A stretch of DNA of 64,000 nucleotides from Gnetum montanum (taxonomy: Eukaryota > Streptophyta > Gnetopsida > Gnetales > Gnetaceae). Below are positions 35,390-47,701 of the stretch, piece after piece. Made by a program: the position numbers and the translations under genes. Each line of letters starts with the position of its first letter. Within the stretch, counting starts at the first letter, position 1. The DNA lies in contig MNCI01037719.1 of the NCBI GenBank assembly GCA_015680685.1, forward strand, positions 147,536 to 211,535, given 5' to 3'. The notes beneath the pieces were generated by a model, which was not told where the DNA came from, did not search any database, and saw only the letters and a list, made by a program, of their open reading frames with translations.

Positions 35390-36950
35390 ATTGACCACCA
35401 TTGACTTTGTCAAAAGTAATAAAAAAACAAGGATTTTTTGTGTGAAATGAGGGTTAAATGGAAGTCCAAAAAGCCATGAACATGATGAAAATATTAGAAG
35501 AGGGTCTTGAAGTTCAAAAATTGAGAAATGATTGGAGAATGAGATTTTATGAAGAAAAATGCCTTAAGGAGCACACAGTTGGATGCATGATGGAGTGCAC
35601 GAAAGATTTTATTATAGCAACATCTAAAGATAAGAAACTTAACTAACCAAACCACAAGATATGCGAGTGGGTCCTCCTCATAGCAGCACATGTCCTTTTT
35701 TTCCCTTGCATAATCTCAACTAAGGAGTCTGTGGATCCCATAATTGATTAATGGCTATGAAAAGTTAAGGACCAAACCGAAAGAATCTATTTAAGAATTT
35801 TAACACATCAAACTAAGAAATTAGGTGAAAACATGGACAAATAGTAGTTAGGTGAGTTATGGAAGCATTAATGGATGATAGAGAGTGTAAAATGTAGTTC
35901 CAAATCCTAGTCACATGAAGTCCCTTGTGGAATTCATGGTTAAATGACCTAATAGAGTTCATCTTGAGTCGAGACCAAAACCAATCACATTCAGTGACAT
36001 TGCATCGCCACTCTAAGATCAATCCATCCCCTTGAGACATAAGAATTCTCCCACAGATCAAACACCATTCCTTTTAGAGAAGAAAAGAGAAGTACAAAGT
36101 GAGAAAGGGCCTTACAAGGAACCTTCAAGCATGGATAACATGTCTTTCTAGTTTCATAACTAGTGCTTGTAGCCCATTTATTATGCCTAAGTGGTGTACT
36201 TTGAATTCCCATCATTTGTTTTATTTTTTTTCTTCTTTTTTAAAAATATTTTTTATGGGTTTTTGGATGGGAATCACACCATGGAAAGACTCATTCAACT
36301 TCTTATTATTGGTTGACATGGAACATTAAGAGATTCATGAAAAACACACTTGAACTCAAGATGGTAGAAGGTATAGAGAGCTTTGAATCCCTTTGAAGTC
36401 ACACCCCTTTTAACCCTTTGAATCCTTCCCAAGTTTGGAAACTACTAAGGTCACAAGTTTGTTAAGTTTTTACTAATGAAAAGGGACCTCATGTTTTCAA
36501 AACAAGGAAACCCATAGAGTTTGAGGATTGATGGATGATGTGGAATTATTACCTATTCCATGAAAAAGAAACTTTGTCTTAGTTATCAGTCATCAAAATT
36601 CAAAAATAGAAACTAGACACTAGTAATCAAAAACATTCAGTACAAACCACCATTAGCAAATAGCTATAGCATCATTATGTCCTATTGACAATAAGGCACG
36701 TTATTAGCAAAAATCATGAGAAAATCGCACCAAAATAGAATAAAATATACAAGAAATTGTAAAATATTCAAGAAAGACAAAATGTATGAACGATGTTATA
36801 AAACAAAAATTGGAAAAATTAATAAAGTAAAAACAAAGAGATGTAAGATAAAGAAGGTGTAAAATAAAAAGTTGTAAAAATAATAAAGTGTAAAACAAAA
36901 ATGTAAAAAACAAAAGGATGAAAGACTAAGAAGTCACTATAACGGTTAGC
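35390..36950 (-). other. E4 untranslated region between pol and the internal cassette
   Basis: Non-coding; colinear with 9890-11480 of E2 and 4584-5390 of E5. A-rich on the plus strand at 36690-36930. The shared tail TTAGCATGGATGGCCATC is at 36946-36963; it is uninterrupted here, unlike in E2 and E5. No coding sequence is seen. Confidence 0.7.
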
Positions 36951-36959
36951 ATGGATGGC

Positions 36960-38230
36960 CATCTTCCCCACAAATAAGTTGGAAGGAGGAGATCTAAAAA
37001 ATTGAGCATGGTTGTTCATTCGATGATGTGTTTGTTGCACTAGCTTGCTTAGGTTCATGGAAAGGGTTTACTTGTTGCATGTTGACTAGCTACTTTTTGT
37101 TTGGACTCTCAGGTTTATAAATTAACATGACCCTAGAAGGAAAGGTTTCATAGATAATATAAGGCCTCTCCCACAACATTTGGAACTTTATCTTTTGAGG
37201 TATGTATGTGGGGTTCTAGTATTAGTCCTTATCCTTTGGTTGAAATTTTACTTTCTATATTTTAAGGTCATGATGCTTTTTGTTGAATGCCTTATACATT
37301 TCATTCAAGAATAGGGCTACTAATCAATTTTCATCTAGCACATTTAGGTTGATTAATCTTTCTCTTTATGCTACGCAAAGGTTAAGGTCTAAGTTAGAGG
37401 TTGTTGAAAGTGTATGAAGCTTAGATTGGATAGGTAGAGTTGGTAATTTTCTGTACACTAGCTCATAAGGAGAGTACCCTATAAGAAGTTTCCATATTGA
37501 GCAGTGTGCCTAGAGGGCATTATTTAGTTTAGTGCTCCAATCTCTCCTATATTTTCTAACAATTCTCATTAGGAACTTCGTGATCTCCCTATTAGTAACT
37601 TCTACTTAATTGTTGGCTTGGGATGGTAGGGTGTTGTTAGTTTATGTTCAGCCTCCAAGTATTGCATAAGCTTGCAAAAGGTAGTGCTTGTAAAATAGGC
37701 TTCATTGTTAGAAATCAATGCATGTGGCATCCCAAACCTATTTACAACATTTTTTTGTATAAACCATGTAGTAGTAGATGATGTACAGTCACTGACGACT
37801 ATTGCTTCTACCCATTCTATGTAGTAATCAACAATAACAATTATGTAAATCTTTCCATTTGATATGGGCATGATGGAACCCATGAAGTCAATGCCCCATA
37901 TGTCAAAGAGTTCTAGTTGTTGAATTTACTATTGAGGTCCCTTCATTCAAGCAATCATCCCACCATCTTATTAACAACGTTCACAAGAACAAACAAATTG
38001 GTGGGCATCCCTAACGTTGGTTGGCCAATAATACCCTACCATTAGGATCTTAATGATCGTGCATCTCCCAGCATAGTGGCCCCCACAAGGACTATCATGA
38101 GCATCTTGGAGAATGCATAGTTGATTATCATTAGGTACACACCAACAAACTAGGCCATCAGTGCACACCTTGTAAATGTGTCCATTGATCTCCATGTAGC
38201 ATTTGGCTTAATGAAGAAATTGTTGTTTCT
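36960..38230 (-). pseudogene. E4 integrase
   Basis: Minus strand. The zinc-binding region at 38195-37971 has AHDSPCGGHYAGR and ends SCERC, so the HHCC residues look complete. The core at 37883-37602 reads VIVDYYIEWVEA, then ISNNEAYF (second Asp is Asn), then HKLTTPYHP. The C-terminal part runs to about 36965, next to the pol-end purine tract. Stops elsewhere. Confidence 0.82.
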
Positions 38231-39740
38231 TCCTGTAGTCTAAATCTTGTGGCATCTCTTGAGTAAGAAGATAAATGAGGATGTCATCATACCATTTTGG
38301 TTCATTGAGCATCTATAAAGAGGAGTTCATCAAGAAATTGATCAAAGAGCAGACTTTCCTTCTCTTTGTTATCCCATCGTAACCGAGACAAGTGATCAAT
38401 GACCACATTCTCAATTCCCTTTCGATCTACCATTATAAGATCAAACTCCTACAAGATCACCAATCACCATATGATATGAGGGATCACTGTTGGCTTATTC
38501 ATGAGAAAGAAAATGGCATTATGATTAGTATGCATAAACACTTTGTATCTAGGCACATAGTGCCTAAACATCTCTAGAGCATACACCACTATCATTAGCT
38601 CTTTTTCTGTTGTGATGTAATTTAGCTATGCATACACAATGCTTGAACTTATGTAGTGAATGTAATATGAACATTTCTTGTCATCTAATTATTTAAGCAT
38701 GGCTCCCAAGACATAATTTGATGCATATGTCATTATATGAAATGGTCTAGACTAGTCAAATGCTTGTAGAATTGGACTCTCTATGAGTTTTTTCTTGAGG
38801 CTTTGGAATGCATTTTCACATTCCTTAGTCCAAATGAATGGAGCATCTTTCTTTCTAAGCTCAATCAATAGTTTTACAATCTTAGAGAAATTCTCTATAA
38901 AACACTGATAGTAGCCAATATGTCCAAAGAATGACTAGACATCTTTAACAATTTTCAATTAGCTAGTGATTCTTTGAATTATCCTTATCATTTTAGGGTC
39001 CACCTTAATCCCTTCCTAAGAAATTATGTGTCCTAGTAGAATGCCCTCTTAGACCATCAAATGGCTCTTTTGCCAATTGAGACGAAGAGTCATCTCCACA
39101 CATATTTTAAGAACTTGCTCAAGGAGGTCTAAGGCTTGCTCAAATGTGGCATCATAGGTGGAGAAGCCATCAATGAAGAATTTCACCTTGCTATTAATGT
39201 GTTGCTAAAAAATTCTCAAGATCTTGAAAAGTGATAGGAGCATTCCATAGAACAAAAGGCATCTTTCGATATGCAACAGTCCCCTAGGAACTCATGAATC
39301 TTGTTTTGGCCTGATCCTCTGACATGATCTAGATCTGGTTATAGCCATTATAACTATCTAGAAAGTTGCAATAGTAATACCTAGTTATAGTGTCTAACAC
39401 TTGATCCATAAAAAATAATGGAAACTGATCTTTGAATGTTGCCATATTCAACAATCGAAAGTCAATGCAGACCTGCCACTTGCCACCTTTCTTTAGCACA
39501 ATCCTAACTGGGCTAACCCACTCACTATTTGTAATGGAATAGATAAACCCTACCTTGAGGAGTGTTCAATTTCCTCTTTGATAATTTGCTTCAATTTGGG
39601 GTTCAACCACTCCTGTAGCTGCCTCTTTGGCTTCATGGCCAAATCAGTGTAAATATGATGCTAGCATATCCTAGGATCAATCCTTGTGAGTTCTAGATAT
39701 GACCAAGCAAAGGTTGTTGGCCATTTGTTGACCACCCTCA
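38231..39740 (-). pseudogene. E4 reverse transcriptase and RNase H
   Basis: Minus strand, colinear with RT/RNase H of E2. The catalytic FMDD place at 39177-39166 reads FIDG, so the second catalytic Asp is lost. The RNase H part lies at about 38720-38400. Frameshifts and stops present. Confidence 0.82.
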
Positions 39741-40099
39741 ACAACATCTGTTTTTGTTTGAGAGCAAGGTTGGTATTGATGATTACTAACTTATCATTTT
39801 TAAAAAATGCATACTCCATGCTGGTAATTAAAATTTTCAACTCTAAAGACTATTGTTTAAAATTTTCAAAGATCTCAAAGTCTCTCCAATAGGTATCATA
39901 ATTTGCATCATTAAAGAGTTGATGATGAACTTACTCTAGTTCATCCATACCTTCAACATAGGCATATGTCAAGCTCTTGGTAGGTTCCATGTAAAGTGTG
40001 CTACTCCCAAGATCAACTGTCAACCACTAGGTGCCCTCCTATTTTGTGGTTATTGCATATAGGTACCTTTGAATATCTACCTTATTTGCACACTACCTA

Positions 40100-40570
40100 C
40101 ATGCAGAAATGAATGCTCTTTTCATGGACCAGATTTTTTGCACGCAATTTTACCCTATATTGCTATATATGATGCATGGAACTTTTTTTTTTATCTTTTC
40201 AAATGCATTTTCCTTTGAAATTTTCAGGGAAAGATCTTCGATGCCCATTTTTGCATCAACAGTGCTTAGCCATGCCCTTCCCATAATGATTGGAAAATCC
40301 CCCTTCAAGTTCTTAACTTTGATTACTAGGAAATTGGTAGGATAATACCATCCACAAATAGTGGTCACAATATCTTCTACCAGTCCTAATGGAATAATGA
40401 TGGACTGATCTACCAATTCTAATTTGATATTGCTCTTCTTGAGAGGTAGTAGGTTCTAGGTAGTATAGATCTCATGAGAAATTAGATTAACCTTGAACCT
40501 AAATCTAGAAGAGCTTTGCATGGTTCATTTTCAGTAATTTGCAAATAGATAAATGGACTTCTAGGATCAG
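40100..40570 (-). pseudogene. E4 retropepsin-like protease
   Basis: Minus strand. Active-site segment ALLDLGS near 40520-40495, of the Asp-Leu-Gly type also seen in E1, followed by a frameshift. C-terminal motif DFPIIMGRAWLS near 40305-40270 within an open stretch 40416-40150. Confidence 0.75.
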
Positions 40571-40619
40571 CTAATTTCTTGGGAAGGTTGCTAGCCCAAA
40601 TCCAGTAAGATATAACATA

Positions 40620-43080
40620 ACTTAACATAACAATGTAGATATTGGGAGGCATTTGGTTTGAAGGGCTCTTAATTTGATGACTTGAAGAGGATGAAGAAGA
40701 AGCAGGATGACCAGCTGCATGAGTTTGTGAGGGCTTAGGAGGGCTATTTGGTTGGAAGAATGGTCATTTGCAAGATGTAGGTTCCAAACCCTTCAATTTA
40801 CTAATTGGTTGTAAATTAGCAACTCTTGTAGCATTACATTATTGTTGCCTGGCTAGAAGCTTACCCTGCATGGATGCAGTAGGTGGTAGCTGTGTTGAGG
40901 ATGGAGGAAGAGGTTCAAACACATGAGGATGGTATGGATGAAATATGGAATCCCCTCTAGGAGTTGGAGAATGAGTTCTATGATATTCTAAAGGGTGGTA
41001 GTAATGTTGGAAAGGAGAAACGTGACTGGAAGAGTCACATGGAGACAAGGGTTTCTGAACATAGTACCCATACAGATCCGACTGCTTGTAAGGGTAGTGT
41101 TATCATGGTGGTGGCATCCCCCGTAATTATGGTTGCTACCACTACTAATATTGCTCATATGATTGTGGTGGAGTTCTACTTGGATAATAAGGTTGTTGTT
41201 GGTGGAAGTGCTTAAGATTGCCTTGAGGATAAGCAACCTTCTGGGTGTTTACCTTTTTGATAGTCATGGATTCAAAGCATACACCCTAGATTCCTATAAG
41301 TATGACACAATAGGATAACATTCCTTAGTATGTTTATAGTGGTAGATGTCACATCCATCGTCATTATTTGATTTAATCTCCACAACTTCTTCTACTACTA
41401 CAACTTTGCCCTTACCCCTTTGGTAGGCACCTTCAGCTTCTTTCTGCCTCTTGCAATCATAATTACTACTTTGCTCTCTTGATTATTCTATGATTTTTAG
41501 AGTATTTTGGAATTTTTCATCCTTGGCTAAAATTTTATCTACCTTGGCTAAAATTTTAGACATACATTTCTAGATTAGTAAGGTCTTCCATTGCACCACT
41601 ACATCAAGAGGTGACTCCTCCTCATTGTCACAAAAGCAAACCTCCTTCTTTCTAATGAAAGGATCCTTGTTATATTCTTTTTCACTTTCTTTTTTTCTCA
41701 ACTCTTCTTCCTTTTTTGCTACCTACTCTATTAGCCTTTGTATGTGATGGACTCTTAATTTCAACTACCTTCCTTGGGCATAGATCACAAGGGTTCTCCA
41801 TGTTTCCAAGTGAAAACCATCTATGATATGATGAAGTTATTCCTGCTAAGAGTAACCATGGCTAGGTAATTATTGTAATAATGAATAATATTTTCTTGTG
41901 ATGGCATCCAAGGGTTTCTGTGTTCCTTGTTTCTAGGCTTGAATTTACCTTTGCAGGTTTGACACTTTGGAGTACATCTAATACTTGTCATTAAATAGTT
42001 CTAGCATTATACTCCATCGATGGATTGATACTAGTTCCAAAGATCATTACCAACTTTTTGCTTCCTTGATAAGTATTTTGGGAAACAACGTGGGCTTTTC
42101 CTAATCATTTTCAATATTTTGTAAGGCACAGGCATCATTAAAGGCTTGTTAATACATTTAAGGATTTGAGTTATATCCCCCCTCAAATCTAGCGATATTG
42201 TTCATGTCTAGCCTCTTGATTTGAACTTCTTTCACATGCTTGGTAGGAATTCTAATAGCCTCTATGATGTTAAGCATATTTCAAGTGGCTAGTAGAGGTT
42301 CATCATCATGATCTCGATGATGCCTATGATGTTTTCTACCATCCCTTCATTCATGGTAGTCTTTGCAATTATCATTATTTTCCTACTGTCTACAGTTTTG
42401 CTTAAATTCAGAGGAGAAAGCTAAACTAAATGAAGAGGGTGAAGGAGGAGGACTACCATCATCATGGTGTCTACTACTTTCCCTTTATTTGTCATGGCCA
42501 CGATACTTAGAGTGATCATCATTATGCTTGTCCAAGTTTTCACTTCAACTCCCTTTCTTAGAACTCTCATGACTATGGGACTCCCTGTTATAAGAATCTA
42601 GATTGTTGATCACTGATTTAAGATTTGGGTTCAGATCCCCTTCACGAGAGTCAAGAGGTGGAGATTCTGCATGTTGAGAATTCTTAGAAAGAGGCTCCTT
42701 ATTATTCTTTAGATCTATCAAGAATAAGGGGTTAGTAAACCATTTTCCCTTCATGTCTTCATGACACCTTTCTTGTTGTCGATCTTGTTTGTGTTATGTC
42801 TTATTGGGATGGTAATCCTAGAAGTCATGATCTTCCACAACGTACTCTACATGAAGCTTCTTGATGTCCAACCTTGTAAGGGTTTGTAAGGGTTTGGAGT
42901 AACATCTTGAGACTGGTCAGGTAGCAATACAACATTCCCCTCCATGTCTCATCACCGCATTTGTTCATCCTGATGAAGAATGTAAGTAAAATTGGGTACA
43001 AACTCATTAGAATGAGTGTACACCACCCTGCATTCTTGTGGTACTATTGATGTAGAATCAACATGCCTGCAAGAAGAAGA
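40620..43080 (-). pseudogene. E4 gag, degraded
   Basis: Minus strand: N-terminal block near 43030-42720 (including an NPLFLIDLKNN segment), Ser/His-rich linker near 42650-42330, core near 42240-41930, and helical region near 41770-41570. The knuckle is near 41385-41330 (GCDIYHYKHTKECY, second Cys changed to Tyr), and the Tyr/His/Pro tail at 41236-40839. Several frameshifts. Confidence 0.75.
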
Positions 43081-43249
43081 AGACACTTTTGTTAGAAATA
43101 TTTTCTTAGTGTGCTTGTAGTATAGTTTTGATTAATTATTATGTATTTATTTATTTATTTATTAGAATGATTATGACCTTAGGGTTTGATCCAATGATCA
43201 TATATAATATTCACTAAGTCCTATATAGCACACATATCAAACTACAAGT

Positions 43250-43266
43250 TCCTAGCAATAGCATTA
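43250..43266 (-). other. E4 primer binding site (decayed)
   Basis: Minus strand TAATGCTATTGCTAGGA, next to the LTR edge; one base shorter than the others and with several changes from the tRNA-Asp-complementary site, but in the right place. Confidence 0.65.
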
Positions 43267-43267
43267 A

Positions 43268-44138
43268 CGATGAGTGGTGAGTACCCCTACTTCCAACCAT
43301 ATGAATCATTAAGCATTCATGTGCGATCTAGTCAAATTTGATGGACTTATAACCTTCTAAGTACATTGGTCTCTAGGAAGTGAAACTAACTATTACAATC
43401 ATTTGTTGTCTTCCCAATTACACTTGTGATATGAAAAGGTATGGTTAAGTGTAATTGAGGCATATGATTTTTATTATTTTTATGTTTTATGTTTTGGGTG
43501 CTTAAAATAAAGGATGAAAAGAATGAATTAATTTAATTGCTAATTTAATCTAACTAACTAATCAATGTGTAACTAATCCTAACATAAGCATTTGGTCCCA
43601 CTTTCTGTACTCATCTTGAACATGCATAATACTACTGGGCTACCAAACATTAAGTGTTGATGGGATTACCAAGCATCATGTGCATACTTAAATAGGTTGT
43701 ACTTATGTGCTTAATTAAGTGTTATTTAACCTAGCTAGCTTAATTCCTTAATTAGCTTAATCACTTGAAAGTATTAAATAAAATTGCTAAAAAAACATTG
43801 AATGTGTGAGGAAAATATTTAATCTAGCCAATGTGTTGTAAGGTTTATCAAAAAGCTTGTCTTTATTGCCACACACACTATTGTGCTCAGGTATAATAGT
43901 GCTCGAATGAAGATCTGTACACTCAATGAGTCTTGTTGTGGGTACTTGGGAAAATATTCTAACTTTGGGGTAGAAAAATTGCAAGATCTTTGCCACACTA
44001 TGATAAAAGATGTCATAAACATGATGGGTGAGCACATATTTGTAGGTAAAAATAAACACTACATTGATAGGGCCACATTAACACATTAAATCATGCGTCA
44101 TCAGGGCCTAGTTGATGCAACCAATTTATAATTCATCA
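43268..44138 (-). repeat. E4 5' LTR
   Basis: 871 bp, starting CGATGAGTGG (T to C at the first base) and ending AATTCATCA. The TATA position (about 44037-44044) reads TATTTGTA on the plus strand, so the box is mutated here but intact in the 3' copy. Confidence 0.88.
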
Positions 44139-44808
44139 AGGGTTATTGATAGCTAACTACAAATTTTAGTTAGGGTCCCCTTCATCAAAAAAGAGGGTAG
44201 GAGAATTGGTGAATTGAGAAGCCCCTGAGAAGCAATCCTCTTCTTCCTTTTGACCCAACAAGAATAAGGGGTTTGTGAACCATTTGTTCTTTGTTACCTC
44301 ATAGTGCACCTTCATCTATTGATCTTTCTTTCATTGTGCATCTATTGGATGAGAATCTTAGCAGTCATGATCCTACACAACATACTCAGAATTGAGCCCT
44401 TGGATGCCCAATTTCATGAGATTGTTAAGCAACATCGCAAGAACTAAGTGATCATGTAGCAACACGATGTTTCCCTATATGTTCATTCATTGTAGTTGTT
44501 CATCCTAGTGCAGGATGAAGGTGAAATCTAAAACATGCTCATTTGGATGAGTATAGATCACTTTACATCATTGGGGCTCAAGTGGTTTTGGGCCTTGCTA
44601 GCTTTGATTGGAATTGTACTCAAACAATAGTGAAGATTCTTCTCTATAAGAAGAAGCCACTTTAGTTTTAAAGAAAAATAGTGTGCTTTTGTTATTACTA
44701 CTTTTCTTAATGATTTTGACTTTAAGGTTCATTACAATGTCATTATATAATTTCACTAACTCCTAGGTAGTGCACATAGCTAACTAAAATCCCTAGCAAT
44801 AACACTAA
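44139..44808 (-). mobile_element. E5 segment: gag N-terminus, leader and primer site
   Basis: Continuation of E5 gag beyond the E4 insertion (about 44139-44600, with a decayed N-terminal block and a YTHPNEHVLDFTFIL-like start near 44545-44500), then leader and the primer site at 44790-44807. The minus strand there reads TAGTGTTATTGCTAGGGA, matching the tRNA-Asp type with several changes. Confidence 0.75.
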
Positions 44809-45571
44809 TGATGAGTAGCGAGTAGTCCCTACACCTAGCCATACAAATCACTAGCATTCACTAAGAAATCTGGTTGAATTCCATAGACTTTAGTTGTCTA
44901 AGTACACATGATCTAGGCATTGAATTTCAAGAACGCAATTTTTATCTTTCTAGTTATACTTATGAGGTTCAAGGATATGTTTAAGTATAAATGAGGCACA
45001 TGATTTGTATAACTTTTATGTTTTTCAGTAAATTCACGTAAGTATAGAAAATAAGGTAATTAAATGTTTAATTAATATAATAACTAATTAATGCCTTAAC
45101 TAATTCTAAGATAAGTATTAGTTCTCATTCGTCGTACACATCATGAACATGTTACAATGCTACTGGGTTACCAAGCATAAGCACTACTAGGATTACCAAG
45201 CATTAACATATGCTCGAGATCATTGTACTTGTGTGCATTAATTATCCATTATTAATTTATTAATTATATGCATTAAAATAAATTTTTATCAAGAAAGCTT
45301 GTCTTTGTTCCCATTCACACTAGGGTGTCAAGGTACATCAATGCTCGAATAAAGATCTATACACTTCTCAACTCCTACTATGGACACTTAGAAAATATTA
45401 TAACTCTCAAATAAACAAACTAAAATAGGTTAGCTAAGCTATGAATGAATGAGTACCCTAAATGTAGTGGATGCATGCATTTATATAGGCAAGACTAGAC
45501 ACTGTGTCGAGACATCAAACCATGCATCGATGGGTACGCATCGATTCAGTCCAATCATCTGTGACTCATCA
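44809..45571 (-). repeat. E5 5' LTR
   Basis: 763 bp, TGATGAGTAG ... GACTCATCA. Minus-strand TATATAAA at 45480-45487. Upstream of it (45500-45560) are words such as GCATCGATGGG and GCATCGATTC. The outer flank cttag (45572-45576) should be the target duplication; its partner is outside the window. Confidence 0.88.
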
Positions 45572-45576
45572 CTTAG

Positions 45577-46878
45577 TTTATAGGCTCATTGTTTCATCTT
45601 CTTGACACATGTCCAAACTATCTAATCCATAACTCTTGTAGCTTATTTTACATAGAAGCTACTTTAAATCTTCCTCTAATATATGTATTATGTAGTTTAT
45701 CACTTTTAGTAACATTCAACATCCATCAAAGCATTTGCATTTTTGCCACACTACTTTATTATTTATGCTTCTTTTATACTTCCCAACATTTAGCACCATA
45801 TAAAATATTAGTCCTTATTGCTATCTTGTAAAATTTTCCCTTCAATTTTATTGGTATTATTACATAAAACACCACTAGCTTGTCTCCATTTTGACCATCT
45901 TTCCTCAATTCTATTTCTTATATCTTTATCAATTTCACCATCTAATTGAAGAATTGATCCTAGGTAGCAAAACTATTTGTAGTGAGGGACATTTGGCCTA
46001 AATTATCACTTCTATTTTATCACTATTTATGCTATTATTAAAATTGCATTCCATATATTTTTTCTTATTTTTGCTAATTTTTAAGCCTTTTGATTCTAAA
46101 GCATGTCTCCACTTCTCTATTTTCGAAGCAATATTTTCTTGAGTTATGTCCACCACAATATCATCTACAAATAGCATACACCAAGGAATTTCATATTGTA
46201 TTTCCTTTATAAATTCATCCATAATAATGGTAAATAAGTATGAGCTAAGCATAGATCCTTGACATACATATATTGTAACTAAAAATTTAGATGTTTTTCT
46301 AAAAGTTATTCTAATTTTAGTGGTAGCTCCTTCATATATGTCTTGAATTACTCTAACATATTTGTCAATTATATTTTTTATTTACAAGGTCGATCAAATA
46401 ATATCTTTAGGCACTCTATCATATACTTTTTCCAAATCAATAAAGATCATATATAGATATTTTCTATGTTTTCTGAATTTCTCTAGCAATTAATGTATTA
46501 AGAAAATACCTCTGTAGTAGATCTCTTTGGCATAAATCCAAAATGATTCTATGATATTCTTGATTTAAGTCTCAAATGCTACTCTATGACTCTCTTCCAA
46601 AGCTTCATAGTATGACTCATTAGCTTGATCACTTTATAGTTTGCAAAATTTTCTACAACTTTTTTATTTTTGTAAACAGGAATACTAAAGCTTATTTTTC
46701 CAATTATTGGACATTTGTCTATACTTCTAAATCTTGTTAAATAATTATGTCAAACAAGGAACTCTTGAATCTCCCAACCTTTTTAAGATTTTATTGGAAT
46801 AATGTTTGGTCCAACAACTTTTCCATTTCTCATCTTTGATAAGGTTGTTTTTATCTCTGAGAATGAAAGGTTATTAAT
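45577..46878 (-). pseudogene. RTE-like LINE reverse transcriptase fragment
   Basis: Non-LTR reverse transcriptase on the minus strand, truncated at both ends. In order: MRNGKVVGPNIIPI near 46835-46795 (fingers), a FxxKRSTTEV-like segment near 46535-46505, IFIDLEKVYDRVPKDI near 46450-46405 after a frameshift, then MDEFIKEIQYEIPWCMLFVDD with the catalytic Asp pair at 46171-46160. ALESKGLKISKNKKKYMEC follows, then YLGSILQLDGEIDKDIRNRI near 45970-45905 and ILYGAKCW near 45800. This residue pattern is that of plant RTE-type LINEs. The left end meets the E5 insertion and the right end meets an LTR fragment. Confidence 0.88.
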
Positions 46879-47260
46879 TGATGAGTAGTGGGTACCCCCT
46901 ATGTCCAACCATATGAATCATAAGCATTCATGCATGATTTGATTGAATTCCATAGATGGGTTTAGTTGTGCATCTAGATCGTAAAGCATTAATCGTAGTT
47001 TGTTGTCTTTCCACTTGAACTAGTGGTAGCTTTGTCATGTATGGTTTAGTCCAAAGTAAGATATATGATTGTTGATGTTGTTTAGACTTTATGCTACTCT
47101 TAACAATAATAGAGAAATTAATTATTTAATCTAATTAACAATAGAAAGTAAAGTTAAAACTAGCCTAAGGATGATGAGTATCCATTCCTAGCTTGCTATA
47201 TATGTCTTAGGAAGCCTTTACTCATTTTCAATAACAACTAGGTCCTATGACTACTATGCA
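46879..47260 (-). repeat. LTR fragment, same family, inverted to E6
   Basis: Starts TGATGAGTAGTGGGTACC directly against LINE sequence without a primer site between. It matches the reverse complement of the last roughly 380 bp of the E6 LTR (for example CATTCCTAGCTTGC, compare 48460-48490). Homology fades near 47260. Confidence 0.65.
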
Positions 47261-47701
47261 TCCCATCTAGGAAATGCCATAGTACTTGCAAAATCTAAAA
47301 AATAAATCATTGATGAGATTTGGAAAGGTTTTATAGCTCGTTGTCAATTTGATGCGAACACTCCTTCTTTTGTATCTAGGCTTAGAACTAACATTAGTGA
47401 AGTTACATGGTGCCCAGGCATATGTGCTTTCCATTGAGGCCTTAGGCATAACTTGTGTTCAACGATTCAACGAGTCATGGGATTTTGCAATTTATACAAA
47501 GTATCACATTTTACTACATTCTTCATCAAAGTGAAAGTTGAGATATTCATTCTCAAGAGTTGTAGCTTAGATAGAATATAAAAAATGCAAATAAGAGTCA
47601 TAGACAAAGTTTAGTTAAGGCATATAAATGCTTGATTAGAACAAAAAAAAAGGAAATTTATCAGAGAGTAGCATGAATATTTTGGTTACGCCATTAGAAA
47701 A
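47261..47701. other. Unassigned stretch between LTR fragment and E6
   Basis: No protein similarity recognised on either strand and no clear match to the LTRs. It may be the rest of the diverged LTR or older host DNA. E6 is inserted at its right edge; the flank is gaaaa (47697-47701). Confidence 0.4.

Larger units (their letters stand above)
31408..44138 (-). mobile_element. E4: full-structure Athila/Tat-like element in the gag of E5
   Basis: 12.7-kb minus-strand element: 5' LTR 44138-43268, primer site, gag, protease, RT, RNase H, integrase, untranslated region, internal palindrome/TATA cassette, third ORF, polypurine tract, 3' LTR 32240-31408. The flanks are aggg(t): CAGGG ends at 31407 and AGGGT starts at 44139, which fits a 5-bp duplication that lost one T. 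Both flanks align with consecutive parts of gag as seen in E4's own copy (42550-42620), confirming insertion into E5 gag. Confidence 0.88.

Noticed and set aside
47349-47534. 61-residue plus-strand open frame between the LTR fragment and E6
   Set aside because: No motif recognised and the region has no other coding sign.
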